50,676 nt of DNA, from positions 1 to 50,676 of the forward strand of contig PGYD01000004.1 in the NCBI GenBank assembly GCA_002839495.1, written 5' to 3'. The position numbers were made by a program, and so were the translations under genes. The notes below the pieces were generated by a model. The model was not told the DNA's origin and searched no databases. It was given only the letters and a program-made list of their open reading frames with translations. Position 1 is the first letter of the stretch. The number at the start of each line of letters is the position of its first letter. This DNA comes from Planctomycetes bacterium HGW-Planctomycetes-1 (GTDB lineage: Bacteria > Planctomycetota > Phycisphaerae > Sedimentisphaerales > UBA12454). Positions 15,440 through 24,020 of this stretch are shown here, one piece after another.

Positions 15440-17482
15440 ATGGGTTCTGCACTATCAGCGGGCGTTACGGGCTTACAGTCGCATCAAAAGATGCTTGACG
15501 TCGCGGGTAATAACCTGGCGAATGTCAATACCACGGCATTTAAGGCCAGTCGAATCACTTTTTCAGAATTGCTGAGCGAAACAATAAAGAAGGCATCGCA
15601 GCCGACCACTTCTGTCGGCGGTACAAATCCGCAGCAGATGGGCAGCGGCGTCGGAGTATCCGGCATTTCGCCCAATATGACACAAGGCAATATCGTAAGT
15701 ACAGGCAATCCGCTGGATATGGCAATGGAAGGCGAGGGATATTTCGTGCTAAGCGACGGCTCCAAAAACGTTTACACGCGTGCAGGCGCCTTTTCGGTAG
15801 ATGCCAATGGCAACCTTGTGGATGCCTCGACAGGCTATGTCGTTCAGCGTATCGGCTCTGTCGGCGAGGCCGATGGTTTCCAGTTAGCCGGCAACAGCAA
15901 TATTAACGTGCCTTACGATGTGGCAATGGCGGCAAAAGCTACGACATCCATAACGTTGGCCGGCAACTTAAGCGCCAATGCAGCACTCAGTACAGCACAA
16001 ACAAATGTACTCAGGTCTAATATAGCTTTCACGACCAACGACGGCACTATAGCCACTGCCGATACGAAAATATCCGACCTCGACCAGTTTAGCGGAGCAC
16101 TAAATTCAGGCGTGCTTACTTTTTCCGGTTATAAGCCGGACGGTACCGCTTTAGGCAGCAGCCCGACAGTTGACCTGACGATGCCTATTACCGCTGCAAC
16201 AACTTTAGGCGATATAATGAACTGGCTGAATACTTCTGAGGGTACTGCCGCGGTCAGTGAAGTGCAGACACTAACTCCCAGCGCCGTCGCGGCATCCGGA
16301 AGCTTTACCCTGACATATCGCGGCGAAACAACAGCAGCTATTGCCTATAATGCAACGGCAGAACAAATCCAGGCCGCTCTCGAAGCCTTATCAACCGTCG
16401 AAGAGGACGATATAACCGTCGGCGGAACAATGATGAATGCCGGCACAGAAGGCGTAACCTTTACATTTGCCGATACTTTGGGAGACGTAGATATGATAAG
16501 TATCACCTCCTCCCTGAAAGACGCCGGTGACGCGGATATAACCGGAGCATTTGCTGAAACAGTAAAAGGTTTTGAGGAACAGGGTGTCCTTGGCAATGGC
16601 GCTGTTGCAAGTTTGTCCGCCGGCAAGCTAACAATAACCGACGCCGCCAGCGGCTACAGCAAATCTGATTTTGCGATGGCATACAGCGGAGACGGCACAT
16701 TAACACTTCCGGCATATTTTGAAGTTGCTACCGTCGGAGGCGAGGAAATTAAAAATGTCAATATTACCGTCTTTGATTCTCTGGGCGGCAAACACGTTCT
16801 GTCCGGAGCATTTGTACGAACAGATACTTCCAATACATGGGACTGCATACTCACCGCAATCACAGGCGATATTCATTCTATTGATATATCCGGCTTAAGC
16901 AACCGCCGAATCAGTGGAATAAAATTTGATGAAGGCGATGGTTCCTATTCAGGTCTAAATTCCTCAATTGGCGATACCGCCCAGTTTGAAGTAACATTTG
17001 CTCACGACATCCTGAATCCGCAAACTATTACAATAGATATGGGTACGGCAGGTCAGTTTAACGGCTTGACACAGTTTTCAGGCAACTCGACGGCTGTAGC
17101 AAGAGCACAGGATGGTTATGAGGCAGGCAGTCTTTCAACCGTATCCGTTAACAATGAAGGAACGCTTATCGGTGCCTTTTCAAATGGTATCAAGAAGAAT
17201 ATTGCCACTATACAAGTAGCGCTATTCCAGAATGTTCTGGGTTTGGAAAGTGTCGGAGGCGGTTATTTTACCCCGTCAGCCAACTCAGGCGAAGCGGTAG
17301 CCACCTCGGCGATGAGCGGCGGTGCGGGCTCAATTCACGGCAACGCACTGGAAAAATCCAATGCTGATGTTGCAACCGAATTTGTCAATATGATTCAGGC
17401 CCAAAACGGCTTCCAGGCTAACGCAAGAACTATCAGGGTTGCCAACGAAATACTGCGGGAATTAACCTCTCTAATAAGTTAG
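15440..17482 (+). CDS. flgE: Flagellar hook protein FlgE with an inserted domain
   Basis: The 680-residue protein forms the hook. The N-terminal rod/hook signature (G-V-T-G-L-Q-S-H-Q-K-M-L-D-V-A-G-N-N-L-A) and the C-terminal helix (F-V-N-M-I-Q-A-Q-N-G-F-Q-A-N-A-R-T) build the inner tube. The protein is longer than the approximately 400-residue enterobacterial form because of middle insertions. One of them, at about residues 274-383, has L-T-Y-R-G-E-T-T-A-A-I-A-Y-N-A-T and Q-A-A-L-E-A-L, and a closely similar segment occurs in FliD of this window. That domain probably lies on the outer face of the hook. A clear AAGGAG site precedes the ATG. Confidence 0.95.
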   Translation: MGSALSAGVTGLQSHQKMLDVAGNNLANVNTTAFKASRITFSELLSETIKKASQPTTSVGGTNPQQMGSGVGVSGISPNMTQGNIVSTGNPLDMAMEGEGYFVLSDGSKNVYTRAGAFSVDANGNLVDASTGYVVQRIGSVGEADGFQLAGNSNINVPYDVAMAAKATTSITLAGNLSANAALSTAQTNVLRSNIAFTTNDGTIATADTKISDLDQFSGALNSGVLTFSGYKPDGTALGSSPTVDLTMPITAATTLGDIMNWLNTSEGTAAVSEVQTLTPSAVAASGSFTLTYRGETTAAIAYNATAEQIQAALEALSTVEEDDITVGGTMMNAGTEGVTFTFADTLGDVDMISITSSLKDAGDADITGAFAETVKGFEEQGVLGNGAVASLSAGKLTITDAASGYSKSDFAMAYSGDGTLTLPAYFEVATVGGEEIKNVNITVFDSLGGKHVLSGAFVRTDTSNTWDCILTAITGDIHSIDISGLSNRRISGIKFDEGDGSYSGLNSSIGDTAQFEVTFAHDILNPQTITIDMGTAGQFNGLTQFSGNSTAVARAQDGYEAGSLSTVSVNNEGTLIGAFSNGIKKNIATIQVALFQNVLGLESVGGGYFTPSANSGEAVATSAMSGGAGSIHGNALEKSNADVATEFVNMIQAQNGFQANARTIRVANEILRELTSLIS

Positions 17483-17504
17483 TAAGGTTTGGAACTTTAA
17501 AATA

Positions 17505-18803
17505 ATGATAACTCGTTTAGCTGAAATAACCATAAGAACAGGCATTCTGGCATTAACTCCGGTTCAGCGCTGGAGTGCCGCCAGAAAATTTAACAGCGGC
17601 AGCTTTATGAGCGAACGCTGGTTTTTCCATATCAACGCTGCCGCTATTGTAATACTGACTACAATTCTTTTGGTGGTTACTATCAAGAGAATCCTTCGGG
17701 AGCGGAAAAACAGCGAGAGATTGTTTAACGAATATGCCGAAAACAGAGGTCTTACATATTCGGAAAGCCAAACCCTTCTTACGGTTGCCCGTCAAGCGCG
17801 AATAAAACAAAAAGAATCTATTTTTACACTGGCGGCTTCTTTTGATATCGGAGCCGCACAAATGGTTAAAAAACTGGTGGCTAATCACGCTGTAAAAGAA
17901 AGCCAGCACTTAGAAACCGTTCTGTCGTCCCTCCGTGAAAAACTCGGATTCAAAAAAGAAGCTTCATACTCACGAGGCTCAATCGCAAAGTCTGAAAGGC
18001 TAAGCAGCAGGCAAATCCCTGTCGGCAAAGAAGTTAGCGTCAGACGTCCAAATCAAAAAGATTCAGAGGCTATCGAGGCAACCGTCGTAAAAAACAACGA
18101 TTTCGAGCTGGCGATACTATTATCAGAGCCGGTAACGATTACTTTCGGAGATTTTTGGAATATCCGTTATTACTCCGGCGCTTCAATCTGGGAATTCGAA
18201 TCTTACGTTGTCAGTTATGACGGCAATACGATGGTTCTGAATCACAACGATGAAGTTCGGTTCATTAATCGCCGGCGTTTTCTGCGTACACCCGTACAAA
18301 AACCGGCTTTTATCGCCATTTTTCCGTTCGAAAAAAAACTTATATGGACATTCGAAGGCGCACCGGGAAGCACCCCCGATGATTCTGAGGAAATTAGTCT
18401 CCAACCCCTTCAGTTTGTACCCGCATTAGTAACAGAATTAGGCGGGCCGGGCCTGCGAATCGAGGCTCCGATAGAAGTCCAGTCGGGAGACAGAGTCCTG
18501 ATAATGTTCGAATTAGACAGGAAAAAAGAACAAAAGCTAATCAAAAATCCGGAAACTGAAGAAGTTACTGAAATCACTACCACCACGATGAAAGTGGTGG
18601 AAGACATCGGAATAGTAGAAGAAATAGGTGAAGTCAAGCGAACAGAAGATGCACAGGGAAAACTTTCGATAGCAGTCGAACTGAAAGGTTTGCAGGACTC
18701 GGACATCGATTGTTTGATTCGAGCTACCAATATTGCTTCGCTTAATGAAAATAAAAACGTATTAAATGCCGAAGGACAATCTCCGGCACAAATAGGTGTT
18801 TAA
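17505..18803 (+). CDS. Membrane protein with YcgR/PilZ-like domain
   Basis: The 432-residue product has one membrane helix at about 41-60, a coiled region (65-150), then a YcgR-N-like beta region (about 172-250) and a PilZ-like domain (about 255-425). The PilZ arginine motif is present as R-R-F-L-R (257-261). The second motif, usually D/N-x-S-x-x-G, reads E-L-G-G-P-G (311-316), so c-di-GMP binding may be weakened or lost. It lies between flgE and flgF in the hook operon, so a role as a motor brake or assembly sensor is a reasonable inference. A start at Met35 (17607) is also possible. Confidence 0.6.
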   Translation: MITRLAEITIRTGILALTPVQRWSAARKFNSGSFMSERWFFHINAAAIVILTTILLVVTIKRILRERKNSERLFNEYAENRGLTYSESQTLLTVARQARIKQKESIFTLAASFDIGAAQMVKKLVANHAVKESQHLETVLSSLREKLGFKKEASYSRGSIAKSERLSSRQIPVGKEVSVRRPNQKDSEAIEATVVKNNDFELAILLSEPVTITFGDFWNIRYYSGASIWEFESYVVSYDGNTMVLNHNDEVRFINRRRFLRTPVQKPAFIAIFPFEKKLIWTFEGAPGSTPDDSEEISLQPLQFVPALVTELGGPGLRIEAPIEVQSGDRVLIMFELDRKKEQKLIKNPETEEVTEITTTTMKVVEDIGIVEEIGEVKRTEDAQGKLSIAVELKGLQDSDIDCLIRATNIASLNENKNVLNAEGQSPAQIGV

Positions 18804-18813
18804 GGATTTTTTA

Positions 18814-19545
18814 ATGCCGGATATTGCTTCAAAAATCGGCTCAAGTGTCAGCCAGCTAACGCGGGAATTTGACATCATCGCCCATAATCTGGCAAATGTC
18901 AGTACGGTCGGATATAAACGCAGGTGCAATAAATTTTCTCAATTACTGACAGACCGGCAGGCAGGGACAAAAACAGAAGCCGGCAATGAAGCCAATTTAT
19001 GTTCAGCTTTTGACTTCTCACAGGGCAGTTTTACTGAAACCGGCCGAACGCTGGATTTCGCTTTATGTGGTAAGGGTTTCTTCGTGCTCGAGACTCCGGA
19101 AGGACCTCTTTACACCCGAAATGGAATGTTTCATCTGAACCAAAACGGACAAATAGTCGATTCGGCAGGAAAGATCGCAGCGGGTGAATCCGGCCCGATT
19201 TCCGTTCCGCCCGACGTCGGACTTTCGCAAATAAGCGTTTCAAGTGACGGCAGTATCAGCGCTGCAGGAACAGTTATCGGAAAATTCAGACTTGTGGACT
19301 TTAAAGATAATGAAAGTGAACTTACGGCGGCCGGACTTAATTGCTTCAAGGCTCCGCAGGATTTAACGCCGCAGTCGCCTGATAATTTAATCGTGAAACA
19401 GGGCTACACGGAAAGCTCCAACGTTCAAATGGTCGAGGAATTAGTGGATATGATAATGGTAAGCAGACTTTACGAGGCAAATATGAAATTTTTGTCGGTC
19501 GGCGGCGAGGCCTCAAAGAGCCTTTTAAATGTCGCTATGGGCTGA
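18814..19545 (+). CDS. flgF: Flagellar rod protein, FlgF-like
   Basis: The 243-residue protein belongs to the FlgF/FlgG rod family. The N-terminus has the rod signature (I-I-A-H-N-L-A-N-V-S-T-V-G-Y-K-R), the middle has G-K-G-F-F-V-L-E...Y-T-R-N-G-M-F, and the C-terminus has S-S-N-V-Q-M-V-E-E-L-V-D-M-I. I chose the ATG at 18814 because TAAGGA lies 7 bases upstream; a GTG at 18796 inside the upstream gene is less likely. It is FlgF by position, being the shorter copy right before flgG. Confidence 0.88.
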   Translation: MPDIASKIGSSVSQLTREFDIIAHNLANVSTVGYKRRCNKFSQLLTDRQAGTKTEAGNEANLCSAFDFSQGSFTETGRTLDFALCGKGFFVLETPEGPLYTRNGMFHLNQNGQIVDSAGKIAAGESGPISVPPDVGLSQISVSSDGSISAAGTVIGKFRLVDFKDNESELTAAGLNCFKAPQDLTPQSPDNLIVKQGYTESSNVQMVEELVDMIMVSRLYEANMKFLSVGGEASKSLLNVAMG

Positions 19546-19576
19546 GATTATAAATTAAAAATAAAGGAGTAAAATT

Positions 19577-20362
19577 ATGTTAAGAGCCTTTTCCACTGCG
19601 GCAACAGGTATGAGCGCCCAGCAGATGATGGTAGATGTAACGGCCAATAATCTGGCCAATATCAATACCACCGGTTTTAAGCGAAGCCAGATTGACTTTC
19701 AGGATTTGCTCTACATCAAGATGAGGGAAGCCGGCACAGAGGTCTCTTCAGGAATGAAAGCACCGAGCGGCCTGGAAATAGGAAGCGGCGTCCGGGCGGC
19801 GTCCACGGTAAAAGTCTTTACCAACGGCGAGCTTGTCAATACAGGCAAATCATTAGACATCGCTATCGCAGGTGATGGTTTTCTGCAGGTAACTATGCCG
19901 GACGGCACGACAAAATACACACGCGACGGCGCTCTGCAAAAAGGGCCTGACGGACAATTGGTAACGACAATGGGATATCCGATATCGCCGGCTATCACTA
20001 TACCGACAGATGCCATAGGCGTCTCTGTCGCTCCGGACGGCGGCGTTAATGTAACTACCACTTCCGGAACGACCACCGTGGGAACTATTCAGCTGGCAAA
20101 ATTCCCGAATCCGGCGGGTCTTTCAAGCGAAGGAGACAACCTGCTGGCTGAAACCGAAGCAAGCGGCACCGCTACGGTCGGCACGGCAGGCGCAGACGGT
20201 CTCGGTACTATTCAGTCGGGATTCCTTGAAAAATCCAATGTTCAAATGGTAACCGAACTTGTCAATCTTATTACCGCCCAGCGGGCTTATGAGGTAAATT
20301 CCCGAACGATAAAAGCCGGCGATGAGATGCTGCGAAACGCAATACAAATAGCAGGAATGTAA
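19577..20362 (+). CDS. flgG: Distal rod protein FlgG
   Basis: The 261-residue protein forms the distal rod. The N-terminal signature is V-D-V-T-A-N-N-L-A-N-I-N-T-T-G-F-K-R, and the FlgG landmarks G-D-G-F-L-Q-V, Y-T-R-D-G-A-L and the C-terminal E-K-S-N-V-Q-M-V-T-E-L-V-N-L-I-T-A-Q-R-A-Y-E are present. Length is normal. AAAGGAG precedes the ATG. It stands between the flgF-like gene and flgA. Confidence 0.96.
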   Translation: MLRAFSTAATGMSAQQMMVDVTANNLANINTTGFKRSQIDFQDLLYIKMREAGTEVSSGMKAPSGLEIGSGVRAASTVKVFTNGELVNTGKSLDIAIAGDGFLQVTMPDGTTKYTRDGALQKGPDGQLVTTMGYPISPAITIPTDAIGVSVAPDGGVNVTTTSGTTTVGTIQLAKFPNPAGLSSEGDNLLAETEASGTATVGTAGADGLGTIQSGFLEKSNVQMVTELVNLITAQRAYEVNSRTIKAGDEMLRNAIQIAGM

Positions 20363-20388
20363 TTTAGATTAAAAGAACGGGATTAAAT

Positions 20389-21342
20389 ATGAAAAGAATA
20401 AGGAACATACTGCTCATAACCGCGATAGCGAGCTGCTGCAACGCAGATAAATTGCAGATTCATCTGCCGAGAGAGATTACCATTCAAAACGACATCCCAA
20501 ATCTCGGTCAGGTAGCCATAATACGAGGCGATGAGCTCCTTGCATCCAGAGCGGAAAAAGTTACTCTCGGACGTATTTCATCGCCGGGCCAAAAAATTAC
20601 CGTGGACAGACCCACAGTGCTTAGCAGACTGGCCAGCAGCGGGATACCTGCCTCACAGGTAACCTTAACCGGCGCAGAAAATTTGACAATATCGCAGCAG
20701 CATCAAGCTGTCCGCGGCGAAGAATTCGTAGAAAAAGCCCTGACATTTCTTCAGAATAATCCGTTAAATCCGTCGATTTGCCAATACACTCCGACACGAA
20801 TGCCGCAGGATTTAATCCTGTCCGAAATAAGCGAAGACATAAGATTTTCCTGCTCTTTCGTAAACAGCAGTACGGCAAATCCGGTACAAGTCGCTGTTGC
20901 CGTACTTTCGGGTGATAAAGAGTTAGCAACTCGCGAAGTATCTTTTCTCTTAAAATATGACCACCGCAGAGTTGCGGCACAGGTCGATATTCCGCGGGGA
21001 GCTATTCTCAGTTCTGAAAATATAAAGGTGGAAAACTTTGTTTCAAACTATCCAGAACCTGCCGACTGGACTGCGCCTTATGGACTTGCGGCCAAACGTT
21101 TGCTTCCGGCAAACTCCATAATTACTGCAAGTATGGTCGGTCCCGTCAAACCGCCGGTTATCCTGAAACGCAATCAGGCTGTTCTTATTAAGATTGACAG
21201 AGGCGGACTTACCGTTACAGCTATCGGAAAGGCCCTGCAGGACGGCACCCTCGGCGAATATATAAAAGTGCAGAACACCGCCTCGCAGCGAATAATTATG
21301 GCTAAAGTGAACGAAGATGGAAGCGTAGAACCTGTTTTTTAG
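20389..21342 (+). CDS. flgA: P-ring chaperone FlgA
   Basis: The 317-residue periplasmic protein assists FlgI P-ring assembly. The last 130 residues form the SAF-type C-terminal domain (V-D-I-P-R-G-A-I-L-S-S-E-N-I-K-V, then I-K-V-Q-N-T-A-S-Q-R-I-I-M-A-K-V). The N-terminal hydrophobic signal ends with I-A-S-C at about residues 14-17, which resembles a lipobox, so this FlgA might be membrane-anchored; an ordinary signal cleavage is also possible. It lies 26 bases behind flgG. Confidence 0.9.
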   Translation: MKRIRNILLITAIASCCNADKLQIHLPREITIQNDIPNLGQVAIIRGDELLASRAEKVTLGRISSPGQKITVDRPTVLSRLASSGIPASQVTLTGAENLTISQQHQAVRGEEFVEKALTFLQNNPLNPSICQYTPTRMPQDLILSEISEDIRFSCSFVNSSTANPVQVAVAVLSGDKELATREVSFLLKYDHRRVAAQVDIPRGAILSSENIKVENFVSNYPEPADWTAPYGLAAKRLLPANSIITASMVGPVKPPVILKRNQAVLIKIDRGGLTVTAIGKALQDGTLGEYIKVQNTASQRIIMAKVNEDGSVEPVF

Positions 21343-21353
21343 AAGGTGCAATA

Positions 21354-21983
21354 ATGAAAAATAAAATTATATCATCGCTTATTTTAATCCTGCTGGTTTT
21401 TTGTACCGTCTCCAGCCTGCAGGCAAATTCAATCTGGGCCAAAAGAGACCAGAACAACAAGGATTTGTACGCCGACGACAAGGCAAGGCATATCGGCGAC
21501 GTGTTAACCATCATAATAAGTGAAGAAAGCAAGGTCGATAACAAGCAAAACAGGAATATGAGCAAAACGACCAGCAGGGAAATCGCATTTACCGGCGATT
21601 TAGGAATTACGACAGACAATCGTAATTTATTGCCGAGGATGCCGGGAATCAATATGGAAGCATCGTCAGCAAACAAGCTTGACGGCAAAGCAGATTATAA
21701 AGACGAGAAAAAGTTCACCGACTCCATTACCGTAGTGGTCGTGGATATTATGCCGAACAATAACCTTGTGGTTTTGGGAACCCGCAGCAGGGAAATTTCG
21801 GGCGATAAACAGGTCATCGAAGTGAGCGGAATAGTAAGGCCGACCGATATCGCGTATGATAATACCATTAAGAGCGAACAAATCGCGAACTTTTCCATCA
21901 TAACGAAAAATACGGGTATTTCCGCGGACTTTAACAAACCGGGCTGGCTCGGCAGAATATTCGATGTTCTCTGGCCGTTTTAA
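21354..21983 (+). CDS. flgH: L-ring protein FlgH, apparently without lipobox
   Basis: The 209-residue protein forms the outer-membrane L-ring. The family body is clear: H-I-G-D-V-L-T-I-I-I-S-E near residue 50, D-S-I-T-V-V-V-V-D near 125, and V-V-L-G-T-R-S-R-E-I-S-G-D-K-Q. FlgH is normally a lipoprotein. Here the signal has one Cys in L-V-F-C-T, where the Phe before Cys does not fit a lipobox, and a better signal peptidase I site (L-Q-A-N) follows. This FlgH may therefore not be lipidated. Confidence 0.93.
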   Translation: MKNKIISSLILILLVFCTVSSLQANSIWAKRDQNNKDLYADDKARHIGDVLTIIISEESKVDNKQNRNMSKTTSREIAFTGDLGITTDNRNLLPRMPGINMEASSANKLDGKADYKDEKKFTDSITVVVVDIMPNNNLVVLGTRSREISGDKQVIEVSGIVRPTDIAYDNTIKSEQIANFSIITKNTGISADFNKPGWLGRIFDVLWPF

Positions 21984-22000
21984 TTTTGAAAGCATATATT

Positions 22001-23119
22001 ATGAAATCACGATTAACTCTTTTACTAATCATCCTGTTAGGTACGGTACAAAACGCTCAATGCCAGCGAATAAAGGACATCGTTGACATACAGGGCATTC
22101 GCGGCAACCCGCTTACGGGCGTCGGACTTGTTGTCGGACTGGCCGGCACGGGCGATTCCACGCTGCCGGCACAGCAAATGCTTGCGAATATACTTAAAGA
22201 CGCCGGAGAAGTCTTTAAGCCTACCGACCTTAAGGGAGGCAATGTCGCATTGGTGGTAGTTACGGCGGATCTGGGACCCTTCGCCCGTGTCGGAACGGAA
22301 ATTACCGCCACCGTCTCTTCTCTCGGAGACGCTAAAAGCCTTCAGGGAGGCAGACTTTTGCCTACGCTTTTGAAAGGCCTTGACGGCAGAGGTCTGCTCG
22401 ACGGCCAGGTATATGCGATTGGACAGGGAGGCGTCTCAATCGCAGGCTGGACGGCGGCAGGCGATAAGGCGTCAATTACAAAAAATCATCAGGCCGCAGG
22501 CGAAGCAGTCGCGATAGTTGAAAGAGAACAAATAGCTACATTTATAGAATACGCCGCGAACCAGAGATTTATCACGCTCAATCTTCGAAATGTGGATTTC
22601 TCAACTGCCGAGCAAATCAGCAGAACCATTAACCAGATTTATTCCCATAGCGCCATAGCGATTGATGCCGGCGCCGTCAGAGTCAGAATTCCGGACGAAA
22701 TCAGTCAGAAAGATGTTATAGGATTTATCGATAATATCACCAGGCCGCATATTAACGTGGATGTTCCCGCTGTAGTGGTCGTAAACGAACGCACCGGTAC
22801 AATCGTAGTAGGAGAAAACGTTTGCATCTCTTCCGTTGCAATTTCTCAAGGCAGCCTGACCGTAAAAATAAGAGAAAAAGACGAAGTTTCGCAGCCGACA
22901 ACGCCCTTCACCGATGGTGCGACAACGGCAATTACTCAGGCTACAGACATATCCGTAAGCGAAAGAGACGGTTATCTGATTCCTATACGCAAAACCGTTA
23001 CCGTCGCGGAACTTGCCAATACACTTAACGCAATAGGAGCAACACCAACAGACCTTATAGCAATATTCCACGCGTTAAAAAGATCCGGCGCCCTTCAGGC
23101 AAAACTGGAAATAATGTAG
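22001..23119 (+). CDS. flgI: P-ring protein FlgI
   Basis: The 372-residue protein forms the P-ring in the peptidoglycan layer. After a cleavable signal (about residues 1-20) come the FlgI landmarks: R-I-K-D-I-V-D-I-Q-G-I-R-G-N-P-L-T-G-V-G-L-V at the start of the mature protein, G-T-G-D-S-T, and a C-terminal L-N-A-I-G-A-T-P-T-D-L-I-A-I-F. I chose the ATG at 22001 because a TTG in frame at 21986 adds only five residues and has no ribosome site. Its presence with flgH supports a diderm envelope. Confidence 0.95.
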   Translation: MKSRLTLLLIILLGTVQNAQCQRIKDIVDIQGIRGNPLTGVGLVVGLAGTGDSTLPAQQMLANILKDAGEVFKPTDLKGGNVALVVVTADLGPFARVGTEITATVSSLGDAKSLQGGRLLPTLLKGLDGRGLLDGQVYAIGQGGVSIAGWTAAGDKASITKNHQAAGEAVAIVEREQIATFIEYAANQRFITLNLRNVDFSTAEQISRTINQIYSHSAIAIDAGAVRVRIPDEISQKDVIGFIDNITRPHINVDVPAVVVVNERTGTIVVGENVCISSVAISQGSLTVKIREKDEVSQPTTPFTDGATTAITQATDISVSERDGYLIPIRKTVTVAELANTLNAIGATPTDLIAIFHALKRSGALQAKLEIM

Positions 23120-23129
23120 GAACGATTTA

Positions 23130-23474
23130 ATGGATATCTCTAAATTAATGTTAAACGGAGCAGTCCCACAGCAGGCACTGCCGGAGCAGGCGGAAAGAAT
23201 TGATACCGCTTTAGAGGCGCAAAAAAAACAATTCGCCAAAGATTTCGAATCTGTTTTTATCGGCAAATTACTCGATGAAATGAAAAATACCATAGGAGAA
23301 TGGGGAGACGAAAAAGACGGCCCGGCCCAGCAGATTGACGGAATATTCTGGATGTATCTGGCCCGCGATTTGGCGGACAACGGCGGCTTTGGAATGGCAA
23401 AGGATATCTATCAGTTCTTGAACGATTTGGAAAAACAAAACACAGCACCGGAATTATTAGATAAAAAATTATGA
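23130..23474 (+). CDS. flgJ: Rod-binding protein FlgJ (N-terminal domain only)
   Basis: The 114-residue protein corresponds to the rod-capping N-terminal half of FlgJ, with A-K-D-F-E-S-V-F-I-G-K-L-L-D-E-M and G-G-F-G-M-A-K-D-I-Y-Q. The C-terminal muramidase domain of enteric FlgJ is missing, as in many phyla, so another enzyme must open the peptidoglycan. The stop overlaps the start of the next gene by 4 bases. Confidence 0.88.
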   Translation: MDISKLMLNGAVPQQALPEQAERIDTALEAQKKQFAKDFESVFIGKLLDEMKNTIGEWGDEKDGPAQQIDGIFWMYLARDLADNGGFGMAKDIYQFLNDLEKQNTAPELLDKKL

Positions 23475-23992
23475 AAACAGCGGCAATCGAAATAGAAGAT
23501 AAAGTTAACCAGTTGCTGGCCGTTCTCGACAATGACATCCGGCATATTCAGGACAATCTGTCGAGATTAAACGAACTGAGAGGGTTTATTGTCAAGCGTA
23601 ATGACGCCTCTTTGCAGAAACTGCTTGAAAATATCCGGTCCGAATCCGGCGGCTACAGGGAAAACGAATTGAAACGGCAATCGCTGCGGAAAGAACTGGC
23701 AGCAGCTTTAGGCTGCGATTTCAGGCAGATGACATTGTCCAGACTCGAAACGGAATTACCCGAAGAAACAAAATCGCAGGTTGCCCGAAAAAGAACAGAA
23801 TTAAAAACATTAGCCGAGAAGCTTAAGAACGAACATTTAAGCACCGTAATGCTTTTGTCGGACTGCGCCAGATTCAACAGCACACTCCTGAAAAGCGTTC
23901 TCGAACTCGGACAGACCGGAACAATTACATACAGCTCCAGAGGTTTTGCCCGGCGACAAGACGATTCGGCCTTTATGAATTTACAACTTTAA
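23471..23992 (+). CDS. flgN: FlgN-like export chaperone
   Basis: The 173-residue helical, coiled-coil protein fits the FlgN family, which chaperones FlgK and FlgL. Support comes from its length, its heptad-rich helices (residues 8-60 and 90-135) and a typical Y-S-S-R-G-F tail region. It lies directly between flgJ and flgK and overlaps flgJ by ATGA. Sequence identity within this family is always low, so gene position carries much of the call. Confidence 0.72.
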   Translation: MKTAAIEIEDKVNQLLAVLDNDIRHIQDNLSRLNELRGFIVKRNDASLQKLLENIRSESGGYRENELKRQSLRKELAAALGCDFRQMTLSRLETELPEETKSQVARKRTELKTLAEKLKNEHLSTVMLLSDCARFNSTLLKSVLELGQTGTITYSSRGFARRQDDSAFMNLQL

Positions 23993-24020
23993 TGGATTAT
24001 TGATTGAACGGATTTAAAAG

